Counted from the first letter of the stretch, positions 16,433 through 27,206 are shown. The stretch: DNA of 64,000 nt from Arthrobacter alkaliphilus (GCF_021483235.1 NZ_JAKEEC010000006.1:68253-132252), one strand, 5' to 3'. Numbers and translations are program-made. Notes: generated by a model from the letters alone, not told the origin.

Positions 16433-17710
16433 ATGTCCTCTCGAAAAACAATCTCCAAGCTGGCCGCCATCGGCGGCATCTGCACCGCCGTCGCGCTCGT
16501 TGCAACCGGATGCGGCGCAGGGGGCCCCGCGTCCAGCGAAAGCGGCGGAAGCTCCATCAACGTCCTGGTTGAGGCAGGTGGACATGCAGAACTGCAGCCC
16601 ATTGCCGACCAGTGCAAGAAAGACACCGGGGTCAACGTCAACTTCGTCGAACTCCCCTACGACGGCTTGTTCAACCGTCTCTCCAGCGAATTCTCATCCG
16701 GCACCGTCTCCTTCGATGTCGCGGCGTTGGACTCCGTCTGGCTGCCGAGCTTCAAGGACGCCCTGCAGCCCATCGATGAGCTCTTCACGGACGAGGCGAA
16801 GAAGGACATCTTCCCGTCGCTGGTCAAGGAAGCCAATGTCGGCGGGCACTTCATCGGGATGCCGGCGTGGACCAACGCCGAGATCGTCCTGTACCGCAAG
16901 GACCTGTTCGAGGATTCCAAGAACAAGGCTGACTTCAAGGCCAAGTACGGCTATGAGCTGGCAGCACCCACAACCTGGCAGCAGTACCAGGACATCTCCG
17001 CGTTCTTCACCAAGGACGGGATGTACGGAACAGATGTCAAGGGCGGCGTGGAAACCGAATACCTCGCCCACGTGCTGCAGGCCGGCTCACCCATGGTCCT
17101 GGATAGCAACAACAACGTGATCATCGACAACGCAGCCCACAAACAGGCGCTTGATTTCTACACCAGCCTCGCCAAGGACGCCCCGGCCGGCGCCGCCCAG
17201 GTCGACTGGGCTGCCGCGCAGAACCTCTTCAACCAGGGCAAGACGGCCATGACCCGGTTCTGGGCGCATGCCTACCGGCAGATCCCCAAGGACTCCCCGG
17301 TCTACGGCAAGGTCGGAACAGCCCCGATGATTGGCGGCTCCGCCGGTGTGGCTGGTGTTCCCGGTCCCTGGTACCTGTCAGTTCCGAAGGCAACCAAGAA
17401 CACAGACGCTGCGAAAAAGTTCGTCAAGTGCGCGTACGACCATAATGACCTGGCCATTCAGTCCAACCTCGGCCTCGCTGCACGGGTCTCCGCCTTCCAG
17501 AAGTACCAGGACCAGCCCGGCTATGAGAGCTTCAAGCCGCTGATCCAAACGCTCAATGCACCCGCGACGGCAACCCGTCCGGCAACGGCTAAGTGGCAGC
17601 AGATTGTCGACACCGTCCTGGTTCCGATGCTTCAAAAGGCCGTCGCCGGCGGAGACAGCGCGACCTTGCTGGCGGACGCCAAGTCCAAGATCCAGGCCCT
17701 CCTCAAGTAA
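16433..17710 (+). CDS. ABC transporter solute-binding lipoprotein (family 1)
   Basis: A 425-residue sugar-binding lipoprotein. Start ATG 16433 has GAAAGGGA upstream. The signal peptide ends in a lipobox-like ATGC before GAGGPASS. The mature part is a family 1 extracellular binding protein (MalE/UgpB class) of normal length. It heads a plus-strand operon with two permeases, a GH91 enzyme and a GH32-like enzyme, so its ligand is probably a difructose anhydride or a short inulin-type oligosaccharide. No ATPase gene is in the cluster. Confidence 0.9.
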   Translation: MSSRKTISKLAAIGGICTAVALVATGCGAGGPASSESGGSSINVLVEAGGHAELQPIADQCKKDTGVNVNFVELPYDGLFNRLSSEFSSGTVSFDVAALDSVWLPSFKDALQPIDELFTDEAKKDIFPSLVKEANVGGHFIGMPAWTNAEIVLYRKDLFEDSKNKADFKAKYGYELAAPTTWQQYQDISAFFTKDGMYGTDVKGGVETEYLAHVLQAGSPMVLDSNNNVIIDNAAHKQALDFYTSLAKDAPAGAAQVDWAAAQNLFNQGKTAMTRFWAHAYRQIPKDSPVYGKVGTAPMIGGSAGVAGVPGPWYLSVPKATKNTDAAKKFVKCAYDHNDLAIQSNLGLAARVSAFQKYQDQPGYESFKPLIQTLNAPATATRPATAKWQQIVDTVLVPMLQKAVAGGDSATLLADAKSKIQALLK

Positions 17711-17714
17711 GACT

Positions 17715-17752
17715 CCGCGGCCGGCAGCAGCCCATGGCGTTGCCGGCCGCGG
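17715..17752 (+). other. Strong intercistronic hairpin after the solute-binding protein gene
   Basis: CCGCGGCCGGCA (17715-17726) pairs perfectly over 12 bases with TGCCGGCCGCGG (17741-17752), leaving a 14-base loop. It starts 4 bases after the stop codon and has no T-run. Such hairpins between binding-protein and permease genes stabilise the upstream message and lower permease expression. Confidence 0.7.
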
Positions 17753-17776
17753 CCCCAACCAGCGGAAGAGAATCCC

Positions 17777-18664
17777 GTGCGTATCCCTGATCGCCGCTTC
17801 GCCCTCTACCTCATGACTCCCGCGGCGCTGTTCCTCGCAGTCTTTGTTGCTTACCCGTTGTTCCGTCTTGTGGCGGACAGCTTCTTCAAGATCTCCCCGC
17901 TCGTCGGAGGTCCGCGCGACTTCGTGGGCCTCGACAACTACGTCCGCGCCTTCACGTCCCCGGACTTCATGGGCGCCGGCTGGCGGACCCTCGCTTACAC
18001 CGTCATGGTGGTGACCCTCGAATTCGCCCTCGGCCTGGGCATCGCCCTGCTGTTCACCACCCTCGGCAAAAAATCCCAGATCTGGCGGACCATGTTCCTC
18101 TACCCCCTCATGATCGCGCCGATCGTGGCCGGTTTGTTGTGGAAGTTCCTCATGATCGACAACTTCGGGCTGCTCGGCAGCCTCCTCAGCCAGGCGGGTA
18201 TCCTGCAGAACCCCAACCAGATCGGCTGGCTCTCAAACCCGGACATCGTCCTGTTCTCCGTCGCCATCCCGGACATCTGGCTCACCACCTCGTTCATGTG
18301 CCTGGTGCTGTTCGCCGGCCTGCAGAACATCCCCGGGGACCTGATCGAGGCGGCCAGGCTCGACGGCGCCCGCGCCCCGGCGCTGCTGTTCCGCATCATC
18401 CTCCCGCTGCTCCGGCCGGTCATCGCCGTCGCGCTGGTGGTCCGCGGCATCGACGCCGCAAGGGCTTTTGACACCATCCTGATCCAAACCAACGGCGGGC
18501 CGCAGTCCGCCTCCGAAACCATGAGCCTTCTCATCTACCGGACGATGATCCGCTTCGGCGATCCCGGCCTGGCAAGCGCCATGGGCACCATTTACCTGCT
18601 GGCCATGCTCGCCATCGCCTTCGTCGCCGTCACCACCATCTGGCGGCCAGGAAAGGACACCTGA
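17777..18664 (+). CDS. ABC sugar transporter permease (MalF type)
   Basis: A 295-residue permease with six predicted helices; the first is at about residues 11-33. The EAA loop reads IEAARLDGARAPALLFRIILP. The GTG start at 17777 is used because the hydrophobic N-terminus begins directly after it. Its stop overlaps the next ATG by one base (TGATG), showing translational coupling. Confidence 0.9.
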   Translation: MRIPDRRFALYLMTPAALFLAVFVAYPLFRLVADSFFKISPLVGGPRDFVGLDNYVRAFTSPDFMGAGWRTLAYTVMVVTLEFALGLGIALLFTTLGKKSQIWRTMFLYPLMIAPIVAGLLWKFLMIDNFGLLGSLLSQAGILQNPNQIGWLSNPDIVLFSVAIPDIWLTTSFMCLVLFAGLQNIPGDLIEAARLDGARAPALLFRIILPLLRPVIAVALVVRGIDAARAFDTILIQTNGGPQSASETMSLLIYRTMIRFGDPGLASAMGTIYLLAMLAIAFVAVTTIWRPGKDT

Positions 18665-19599
18665 TGAGCACCATGGAAAGTCCCGTCATCCCTGCCCGCC
18701 ATACCAGCAAGGGTCCAGCACCCGCGACCGGCGCGAACCGCCGGCGCCGCGGCGTCAACCGTGAAGGACTCGAAGCCGGAAAGCGCAGCACCCGAACCAT
18801 CCTGTGGATCCTGCTCGCCGCTTCCCTGGTCCTCTACGGCTTCCCGTTCCTCTACCTGCTGTTCACCTCGTTCAAGACCCCCATCGACACGATCGCCGTA
18901 CCGCCCACCATCCTGCCCAAGGAATGGACACTGGCCAACTACGCCAACGCCCTAGGCCGCAGCGGAGTGCCGGCGTCGTTCATCAACAGCATCCAGACCG
19001 CGGTGATCAGCACCGCTCTCTCGCTGGTCCTGTCCATCCCGGCAGCCTACGGCATCACCAGATATAAGACCCGGAGCGGAAGGGTGTTCATCATGGCTGC
19101 CCTCGTCACCCGCATGGTTCCGCCGGTGGCTATCGGCATCCCGCTGGCGTCCATGATGGCCTCCGTGGGCCTGGCTGACACTCCGATCGCCCTGTCGATC
19201 GCGCACACCACCATTTCGTTGCCGCTCTCCATCTGGCTCATGTCCAGCTTCTTCGAGGCCGTCCCACAGGACTTGGAGGAAGCCGCGACAGTGGATGGCT
19301 GCAGCCGGCTCGGAGCCCTCTGGCGAGTGGTGATCCCGGTGGTCTCCGGAGGCATCGCCGTCACTGCGATCTTCGCCTTCCTCGCCTCCTGGAACGAATT
19401 CCTGTTCGCGCTTCTCATGACCGCAGTCCGGTCCCAGACCACACCCGTGGTCATCGCGAACTTCCAGACCCAGTTCGGACTCGACTGGGGATCTATGACC
19501 GCCCTCGCTGCCGTCTACTCGATCCCCGTCATCCTCCTGACCCTTCTCTTGCAGCGCAAGATCGTCGCAGGCATGACACTCGGCGCCGTCAAGGGCTGA
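18664..19599 (+). CDS. ABC sugar transporter permease (MalG type)
   Basis: A 311-residue permease with a long, basic cytoplasmic N-terminus (about 45 residues) before the first helix. The EAA loop is LEEAATVDGCSRLGALWRVV, and the C-terminus TLGAVKG is typical of MalG partners. It completes the importer of the GH91 operon. Confidence 0.9.
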   Translation: MSTMESPVIPARHTSKGPAPATGANRRRRGVNREGLEAGKRSTRTILWILLAASLVLYGFPFLYLLFTSFKTPIDTIAVPPTILPKEWTLANYANALGRSGVPASFINSIQTAVISTALSLVLSIPAAYGITRYKTRSGRVFIMAALVTRMVPPVAIGIPLASMMASVGLADTPIALSIAHTTISLPLSIWLMSSFFEAVPQDLEEAATVDGCSRLGALWRVVIPVVSGGIAVTAIFAFLASWNEFLFALLMTAVRSQTTPVVIANFQTQFGLDWGSMTALAAVYSIPVILLTLLLQRKIVAGMTLGAVKG

Positions 19600-19626
19600 G
19601 CAACTTAAAAACAAAGGTAAGAACCA

Positions 19627-21021
19627 ATGTCAAGCAACAACTACTACGACGTGACGACGTGGCACGTCGGCAACCCGTCCGAGGACGTCGGTGAAGTGAT
19701 CAACAGCATCATCGCCGACGTCAAGGGCAGGCAGGTCGCCACCGACGCGAACGATGGAGGAAAGCCAGGCGCGGTGATCTACATTCCTCCGGGAGACTAC
19801 CGTCTTCGTACGCAGGTGGTGATCGATGTCAGCTTCCTGAAGATCCACGGCTCGGGGCACGGGTTTACGTCCTCGAGCATCCGCTTCAACGTGCCAGAAG
19901 ACGAATGGCCCGACTTGCACGAACTGTGGCCCGGAGGAAGCCGCGTTATCGTCGACATTCCCGACCGCGCAGGCGCGGAGGAATCCCAGGGTGCCGCCTT
20001 CTACATCGAGCGAACCGGAAACCCCCGGATCAGCTCGGTAGAGTTCTCCAACTTCTGCATCGACGGCTTGCATTTCGAATCCGATGGCTTGGGGATGCAT
20101 CCGGAGAACAGCTACGCGAACGGCAAGACCGGCATCTATGTTGCAGGCGCCAACGACTCATTCCGGATAAGCGAAATGGGTTTCGTCTACCTCGAGAACG
20201 CCCTCACCATCTACCACGCGGACGCGCTTTCCATTCACGACAACTTCATTGCCGAATGCGGAAGCTGCGTCGAGCTGCGCGGGTGGGGGCAGGCGTCAAA
20301 GATCACCGACAACCTGATCGGCGCGGGCCCGAAAGGCCACTCTGTCTACGCGGAGAACCATGGCGGGCTCCTGATCACCGCGAACAACGTCTTCCCCCGT
20401 GGTTCGAGCAGTGTTCACCTTGAAGGCGTGACGCGTTCAAGTGTCACCAACAATCGTCTGCATTCCTTCTATCCCGGCATGGTGATCCTCGCGGCGAATA
20501 GTTCGGAAAACCTCGTGGCCACGAACCATTTCCTGCGCGACCACGAGCCCTGGACGCCCTTTTTCGGAGTCGACAACGGACTTGACGACCTCAACGGACT
20601 GCTCAGTGTCAGCGGCAGCAACAACTCTGTGGTTGGCAACCACTTCTCCGAGATCATCGACTCACAGAGCATCCGGCCGACAGGTGCGACGCCGGTCATC
20701 ATCCGGCTGAAGGCTGGAATGGGCAACTTCGTCTCCAACAACCACGTGGTGGCGATGGACGTTCGTTCCAAGTCAAGCGACTCCTGCTTCTCGGCCCAGG
20801 TCGATGCCCTGTTGAGCACCGAGGCTTCGGCCGGCCTCGCGGTGACGGCCGTTATGGTCGACCCAGATTCTTCCAGGAACACGATCCTCGATTCCGGAAC
20901 TGACTCCCAAGTCCTCGCTGACAGGGCTGTCAACGCGTTGCGGGCCACACCCACGGTCGGTTACCAGCCGGCACCCTCACCACTTGCATCACCCAACAAC
21001 GTACCGTCGGCCACCCCTTAG
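19627..21021 (+). CDS. GH91 family enzyme: difructose anhydride III hydrolase-like / inulin fructotransferase family
   Basis: A 464-residue right-handed beta-helix protein of family GH91. Shared family stretches are YDVTTWHVG at the start, IYIPPGDYRL, FIAECGSCVELRG (208-219), AENHGGLLITANN, FYPGM and NGLDDLNG. Asp205 and Glu216, 11 residues apart, align by my recall with the catalytic Asp/Glu pair of inulin fructotransferases. Classical inulin fructotransferases are secreted and make difructose anhydrides from inulin. This protein has no signal peptide and sits behind an importer, so the intracellular GH91 activity, hydrolysis of difructose anhydride to inulobiose, is more likely. The direction and the linkage (DFA I or III) cannot be read from sequence. 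Confidence 0.88.
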   Translation: MSSNNYYDVTTWHVGNPSEDVGEVINSIIADVKGRQVATDANDGGKPGAVIYIPPGDYRLRTQVVIDVSFLKIHGSGHGFTSSSIRFNVPEDEWPDLHELWPGGSRVIVDIPDRAGAEESQGAAFYIERTGNPRISSVEFSNFCIDGLHFESDGLGMHPENSYANGKTGIYVAGANDSFRISEMGFVYLENALTIYHADALSIHDNFIAECGSCVELRGWGQASKITDNLIGAGPKGHSVYAENHGGLLITANNVFPRGSSSVHLEGVTRSSVTNNRLHSFYPGMVILAANSSENLVATNHFLRDHEPWTPFFGVDNGLDDLNGLLSVSGSNNSVVGNHFSEIIDSQSIRPTGATPVIIRLKAGMGNFVSNNHVVAMDVRSKSSDSCFSAQVDALLSTEASAGLAVTAVMVDPDSSRNTILDSGTDSQVLADRAVNALRATPTVGYQPAPSPLASPNNVPSATP

Positions 21022-21046
21022 TGCCGACCCGAAAGGCCTATAACAA

Positions 21047-22015
21047 ATGTCGTATGTTCTTTCCGACGCATGGACCTGGGACATGTGGTTCGCCGACGAC
21101 GGCGATCTATACCACGCCTTCTACCTGAAGGCCTCCCGCGCGCTTGGGGATCCCGATCGCCGCCACTTCTACGTGACCGTCGGCCATGCCGTCTCCCGGG
21201 ACTTGCGCACCTGGCACGAGGCAGCCGATGCGCTGATCGCGTCGGACCAGCCTGCTTTCGATGACTACACGACGTGGACCGGATCCATTGTCAGGGACCC
21301 TCAGGGCATGTGGCGCATGTTCTACACCGGAACTACCCGCGCTGAAAACGCGATCGTCCAACGCGTCGGCGTCGCGAAATCGCCGGACCTCTACAACTGG
21401 ACCAAGGCCGGCAGCGAGGCCCTGTGCGAAGCCGAACCGCAGTGGTACGAGAAGTTCGACGGCGTCAGCTGGCCTGATGAAGCCTGGCGCGATCCCTGGG
21501 TTTTCGCCCACGACGGGCGGTGGCACATGCTCGTCACCGCCCGTTCCAACCACGGTGCACCCGACGACCGCGGCGTCATCGGTCACGCTACTTCGCCCGA
21601 CCTTGACACGTGGACCGTTCAGCCTCCGCTCTCGCAGTCGGGCGCGGGTTTCGGGCACCTCGAAGTGCCTCAAATTGCATCAATAGGCGACCGGGACGTG
21701 CTTATATTCTCTTCGCTGCACGGCGAGCTGACCGCGGCCCGGCGCGAAGCCGGTGAACGCGGGGGCGTGTGGTCGGTCCCGGTCGAGTCGCCCACCGGTC
21801 CCTACGACATTGCGAAAGCCACGCGCCTGACGGACGAGTCGCTCTATGCCGGCCGATTGTTCCAGGACCGCGACGGCGCTTGGTGGCTCTTCGCGTTCAA
21901 CCACGTTGACGAGAACCGGGCATTCATTGGCTCGCTGTCCGACCCGCTACCCGTAGGTTGGGACGCAAACGGGCGCTTGCGGGTCACCGACGGTCGCTTC
22001 GACCACCTCGGATGA
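21047..22015 (+). CDS. GH32/GH43-like five-bladed propeller glycosidase, cytoplasmic
   Basis: A 322-residue single-domain propeller. The expected catalytic landmarks appear as WFADDGDLYHAFY (N-terminal Asp at 17/18), AWRDPWVF (the RDP-type Asp) and HLEVPQ (the Glu position). It lacks the C-terminal sandwich of classic GH32 enzymes and has no signal peptide. Placed 25 bases after the GH91 gene, it is a good candidate for splitting the disaccharide made by GH91 (inulobiose) into two fructoses. Family assignment between GH32 and related GH-J/GH-F groups is uncertain. Confidence 0.78.
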   Translation: MSYVLSDAWTWDMWFADDGDLYHAFYLKASRALGDPDRRHFYVTVGHAVSRDLRTWHEAADALIASDQPAFDDYTTWTGSIVRDPQGMWRMFYTGTTRAENAIVQRVGVAKSPDLYNWTKAGSEALCEAEPQWYEKFDGVSWPDEAWRDPWVFAHDGRWHMLVTARSNHGAPDDRGVIGHATSPDLDTWTVQPPLSQSGAGFGHLEVPQIASIGDRDVLIFSSLHGELTAARREAGERGGVWSVPVESPTGPYDIAKATRLTDESLYAGRLFQDRDGAWWLFAFNHVDENRAFIGSLSDPLPVGWDANGRLRVTDGRFDHLG

Positions 22016-22168
22016 AGAGAAGACGGCCGTGGAAAAGTTCCTGCCATCGAGTTCAGCCGGACTGTCACAGATCATCCGGCCGAGTCCAGGGCCGTCGTGC
22101 AGCCCTATACGACTATTCCTCGGTAGCGTATTGGTACCAGACCGGCAAACAGGCCGGGCACGCAAGCC

Positions 22169-22188
22169 GCCGCCCGCTGAAGGGCGGC
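22169..22188 (+). terminator. Possible operon-end hairpin
   Basis: GCCGCCC (22169-22175) pairs with GGGCGGC (22182-22188) around the loop GCTGAA, 150 bases after the GH32-like gene. There is no T-run, so termination is only a possibility. Confidence 0.3.
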
Positions 22189-22268
22189 TGCCCCGCTGCC
22201 CGGGCGCGGGCTCCGGGACGAATAAACGCACATAGCATCAACGCGAATATAAGGGACGTGGGAGAGAC

Positions 22269-23312
22269 ATGAGCAACAAGTCAGTGGGAATCCGGGACGT
22301 GGCAGCCGCAGCCGGCGTCTCCGTCACGACTGTCTCCCATGTCCTAAACAACACTGTCTACGCCCGAGTGGGCGCGGAGACGAGAGAACGTGTCCGTGAG
22401 GCCGCGCAGCGGTTGGGTTACGGTCCAAACCGCATGGCGCAGGCCCTCCGGACCCAACGATCAGGCATGCTCGGATTTGTCAGCGAAGAAATCGCCACGA
22501 CCCCCCACGCTGGCCGGATCATTCTGGGTGCAGAGGAAACAGCGCGCCGCCGCGGCTACAACCTGATGATCATCAATACTTCGAGCACCGCCACCTATGA
22601 GTCGCGAACGGCTGACATCGCGGCCCTGCTGGAGCGCCAGGTGGATGGCGTCCTGTACGCCACGATGTACCACCGCCAACTTGCCGTCCCGGACAATCTG
22701 AACGGCATTCCCGCAATCCTCGTGGACTCAGAAGACACCAACCACTCAATCTCCTCAGTGATCCCCGACGAAATGGGAGGAGCAACCGCGGCCGTCAGGA
22801 CCCTGATCGAAGCCGGACACCAGCGGATCGGCATGATCAACAACACCGACGACGTACCGGCCACCCATTCCCGGCTGCGGGCCTTCAAGGACACGCTTTC
22901 CGACTCAGGACTGGCGTTCGACGCCGATCTCGTCGAGGCTGAACTGTCAGAAGTGGCTGGCGGCTATCAGGCCGCGCTACGGCTCCTGGCACGGAGGGAC
23001 CGGCCGACGGCCGTCTTCTGCTACAACGACCGCATGGCCATGGGCGCCTACCGGGCAGCCGCGGAACTCGGCCTGAAAATTCCCCGGGACCTTTCAGTGG
23101 TCGGCTTCGACAACCAGGAACTCATCGCGGAAAACCTGCATCCCGCCCTAACCACGGTCTCGCTCCCCCATTACGAAATGGGCGCGTGGGCAACCGAGAA
23201 CCTCATCGACGCCATAGAAGGCAAGACGGACCTGAGCCTGTTCGCACTCCACCCGACCCTCCTGGCATGCCCGCTCGTGGTCAGGGATTCGGTGAAACCC
23301 CCAGTCTCCTAA
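22269..23312 (+). CDS. LacI-family transcriptional regulator of the GH91 operon
   Basis: A 347-residue regulator with the N-terminal helix-turn-helix GIRDVAAAAGVSVTTVSHVLN (about residues 7-27). A sugar-binding effector domain follows (GFVSEEIATTPHAGRI, FCYNDRMAMGAY, LSVVGFDNQE). GGGAGAG lies before the ATG. It is separated from the GH32-like gene by 253 bases, so it may have its own promoter. The likely target is the distinct operator at 16364-16381. It is clearly related to the regulator at 13410, which suggests that the two modules sense similar fructose-containing ligands. Confidence 0.9.
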   Translation: MSNKSVGIRDVAAAAGVSVTTVSHVLNNTVYARVGAETRERVREAAQRLGYGPNRMAQALRTQRSGMLGFVSEEIATTPHAGRIILGAEETARRRGYNLMIINTSSTATYESRTADIAALLERQVDGVLYATMYHRQLAVPDNLNGIPAILVDSEDTNHSISSVIPDEMGGATAAVRTLIEAGHQRIGMINNTDDVPATHSRLRAFKDTLSDSGLAFDADLVEAELSEVAGGYQAALRLLARRDRPTAVFCYNDRMAMGAYRAAAELGLKIPRDLSVVGFDNQELIAENLHPALTTVSLPHYEMGAWATENLIDAIEGKTDLSLFALHPTLLACPLVVRDSVKPPVS

Positions 23313-23342
23313 TAGGGACGAACCACAACACAAACGAGAGCG

Positions 23343-23777
23343 TCACTCGTTCCCTGCGTTCTCCAGCAGCGCCCCGTACACCTCATCGGCGACCGGCTCG
23401 AGCCACTCATTACTGACGTTGTTGCCTGGGGTGATGAAGGCGACGTGGGAGAACCACGAGTCCGCCTTCGCCCCATGCCAATGTTTCGTCCCGGCCGGCA
23501 CACGGATCACCGTTCCCGGCTCCATGCTGACGGGGGCTTCGCCGTCGGCCTGGTACCAGCCGCTGCCCGCAGTGCACAGCAGGATCTGGTCGCCTCCGCC
23601 GTCAGCGCCGTGGTGAATGTGCCAGTTGTTCCGGCAGCCAGGCTCGAAAGAGACGTTGCTGACCGGAACGCTCCCCGGGGCGAGCGGAGCCAAATAGCTC
23701 TGGCCAATGAAGTACTGCGCGTAGGCGTCGTTCGGCGCCCCGAGCGGGAAAATCTGGTCGAATTCGTTGTTCGCCAT
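23343..23777 (-). CDS. Cupin-domain protein
   Basis: A 144-residue single cupin. Metal-ligand motifs are visible: NNWHIHHGADGGGDQIL (His-x-His plus downstream Gln) and GTKHWHGA in the second motif. Related small cupins lie beside aldo/keto reductase and carboxymuconolactone-decarboxylase-like genes and have no firm function. It stands directly downstream of the aldo/keto reductase at 23800 (22-base gap), so the two are probably co-transcribed. Confidence 0.85.
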   Translation of the reverse strand: MANNEFDQIFPLGAPNDAYAQYFIGQSYLAPLAPGSVPVSNVSFEPGCRNNWHIHHGADGGGDQILLCTAGSGWYQADGEAPVSMEPGTVIRVPAGTKHWHGAKADSWFSHVAFITPGNNVSNEWLEPVADEVYGALLENAGNE

Positions 23778-23799
23778 TGTGTTTTACCTCCGGCTGCAA

Positions 23800-25159
<1,360 letters not shown>

Positions 25160-25257
25160 GTAGGCAACGTTATTTCGGCCATCGCTCCGGAGGGAGGCCC
25201 TACTGGTACACCCATCGCATATTCTGGGATCAGCCGTACCCGATCCTGAAGGAAGCC

Positions 25258-26316
25258 ATGCCCGAGCCCTCCCGTCCCCTACAGAAGCTTGGATTCCTCA
25301 CTATCGGCCTGTTCGACCCGGCGGATCCCGCCATGGGCCACGAATCCACTTTGCAGATCATCGAACTTGGCGAACAGCTTGGATTCGACAGCGCCTGGCT
25401 ACGCCACCGCCACCTGCAGTTCGGAATCTCCTCCCCCATCGCCATGATGGCCGCCGCCAGCCAGCGCACCTCACGGATCGAGCTTGGAACCGCGGTAACC
25501 CCGCTGGGCTGGGAAAACCCCTTGCGCTTGGCCGAGGACCTGGCCACCGTGGATCTGCTCGCCAAGGGACGCATCAATCCGGGGCTCAGCGTGGGTGAAC
25601 CCATGCACTACGACACAGTGAAGCACGAGTTGTACCCGGACTCGTCCGAGTTGGAGGATTTCAGCTACGGCCGCCTGAATCGATTTGCCCGCCTGGTCGC
25701 AGGGGAAAAGGTGCGGGACTTTTCCGGCAAGCAGGGTGTGGTCGAGGAATTCTCCAACCGCGTCGAGCCGCACTCTGCCGGGCTCCGGGACCGCCTTTGG
25801 TACGGGGCGGCCAGCGGGAAGTCAGCCGTCTGGGCCGGGGCAAACGGTTTCAACCTGCTCTCAAGCAGCGTGGTCTTTCCCGAAGCGGATCAGCAACCGG
25901 ATTTTGCCCGCATTCAGCAGTCGCAGATTCGTGCCTTCCGTGAAGCCGCTCAAACGTCAGCCCCGGCCCATGGATCTGCCCGTGTGTCGCAGGGCTTGGT
26001 GGTGATCCCAACCGATTCGGCGTCGCCGGGTCAGCGGGAGAAATACCAGCGGTACGTTGATGAGCGCACTCCCCGCACACGAGCGCCCCAAGGGCCAAAG
26101 GGCATGCTGTTCGCCCCGGACCTCATCGGCACCAGCGAACAGATCGCAGAGCAGCTCTACGCACACGCGGGATTTCAGGAAGTCGACGAAGTGGCGTTCG
26201 CACTGCCCTTCAGCTTCGACCAGGAGGACTACGTCCAGATCCTCACGGACATCGCCGACAAACTCGGTCCCGCCCTGGGATGGACTCCGGCTGAAGTCCC
26301 GCGCGACCCGCAGTAG
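25258..26316 (+). CDS. Luciferase-like flavin-dependent monooxygenase
   Basis: A 352-residue bacterial-luciferase-family TIM-barrel protein. Typical features are the N-terminal strand (LGFLTIGLFDPADP), GFDSAWLRHRHLQFG, IELGTAVTPLGWENPLRLAEDLA and a C-terminal segment with IGTSEQIAEQL. The start is ATG 25258, preceded by GGAAG; the upstream in-frame codons overlap the regulator remnant. Such enzymes use reduced FMN and oxygen on small organic compounds. Nothing nearby indicates the substrate. Confidence 0.86.
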   Translation: MPEPSRPLQKLGFLTIGLFDPADPAMGHESTLQIIELGEQLGFDSAWLRHRHLQFGISSPIAMMAAASQRTSRIELGTAVTPLGWENPLRLAEDLATVDLLAKGRINPGLSVGEPMHYDTVKHELYPDSSELEDFSYGRLNRFARLVAGEKVRDFSGKQGVVEEFSNRVEPHSAGLRDRLWYGAASGKSAVWAGANGFNLLSSSVVFPEADQQPDFARIQQSQIRAFREAAQTSAPAHGSARVSQGLVVIPTDSASPGQREKYQRYVDERTPRTRAPQGPKGMLFAPDLIGTSEQIAEQLYAHAGFQEVDEVAFALPFSFDQEDYVQILTDIADKLGPALGWTPAEVPRDPQ

Positions 26317-26341
26317 GCGCTTAAACCGTGCGAAACGTCGG

Positions 26342-27121
26342 TTAGCCCCGACGGGCGACATCCCGGCTCAGAATAGCCGGCCAGGTTGCGACATCTTCCG
26401 GGTGGTGGGCGACCGTCAGCGTTGCCTGCGGGAGCAGGGCGGCAAGGGATTCCGCAGTTGACAGCGGATGTCCCGGATCATCGATCCACGCCAGGATTGT
26501 TGTCGGTACCTCGATTCGCGCGATGGCCTCGGGAGCAGGCAGATCGCTGAGTGCCGCGCCTCGAAACAATGACGGCAAGAGGGCGTCGGCGACGTCGGGC
26601 ACCGTCTCCGGCGCACCGATGGTGGCGGGCGGCGGCGTTGCCTGGCGGGTAGTCGCGAGGAATGCCTCAACCCCGGCAGATTCGATAACCTCCGCGGCAG
26701 CCCGGTAATTTCCAGCCTGTGCAGCCCGGGTTTCCCACGCCGTGGGTGGCACCATGAGCGTGAGCCCGGTAAAGCGGTCCGGCTCGCGGGCAGCGGCATG
26801 CAAAAGTGTGCCTGCACCCATCGAGGGACCGACCCCGTGGACAGGTTCATCTGGGAACCAGTGGTCGAGCAGCCGCAGGAGGTCCTCGGCAAGGTTTTGC
26901 CATTGATAGTCTTCGGGGACTTTCCGCCCCGTCGACCGGCCATGGCCTCGTGCGTCGTACCGCAGCAGCCGGGTTCCACTAAGCCCTCGACCGAGGTCGA
27001 GGTTGAGCACCCGGTCGCGCGCCCGGCTCGAGGTAAGGCCATGCAGCTGGACAACCGGGTGCCCACCTTCGTCACTCAAAGCAACCGCAAGCTCGGCTCC
27101 AGGAACCGCGAAAGTTGGCAT
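26342..27121 (-). CDS. Alpha/beta hydrolase
   Basis: A 259-residue alpha/beta-hydrolase. The oxyanion region is VQLHGLTSS, the nucleophile elbow is GPSMGAG (GxSxG), the acid is probably in AWIDDPGHPLS and the catalytic His in VAHHPED. RLLRYDARGHGRS is the usual strand-helix signature before the elbow. Start ATG 27121 is chosen over the TTG just before it. An esterase, lactonase or C-C hydrolase role cannot be separated on sequence. Confidence 0.87.
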   Translation of the reverse strand: MPTFAVPGAELAVALSDEGGHPVVQLHGLTSSRARDRVLNLDLGRGLSGTRLLRYDARGHGRSTGRKVPEDYQWQNLAEDLLRLLDHWFPDEPVHGVGPSMGAGTLLHAAAREPDRFTGLTLMVPPTAWETRAAQAGNYRAAAEVIESAGVEAFLATTRQATPPPATIGAPETVPDVADALLPSLFRGAALSDLPAPEAIARIEVPTTILAWIDDPGHPLSTAESLAALLPQATLTVAHHPEDVATWPAILSRDVARRG

Positions 27122-27206
27122 CAAGCTCCTCGTTTGGTGACGGGCCGCGTTAACCTTGAGGGTCGGCGTCGAGCATTCAGGCTATCCGGGACGATACGAT
27201 ACTGCC

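Noticed and set aside
12448..19599. Missing ATPase gene as evidence of broken importers
   Set aside because: Many actinobacterial sugar importers share one ATPase encoded elsewhere, so absence here is normal.
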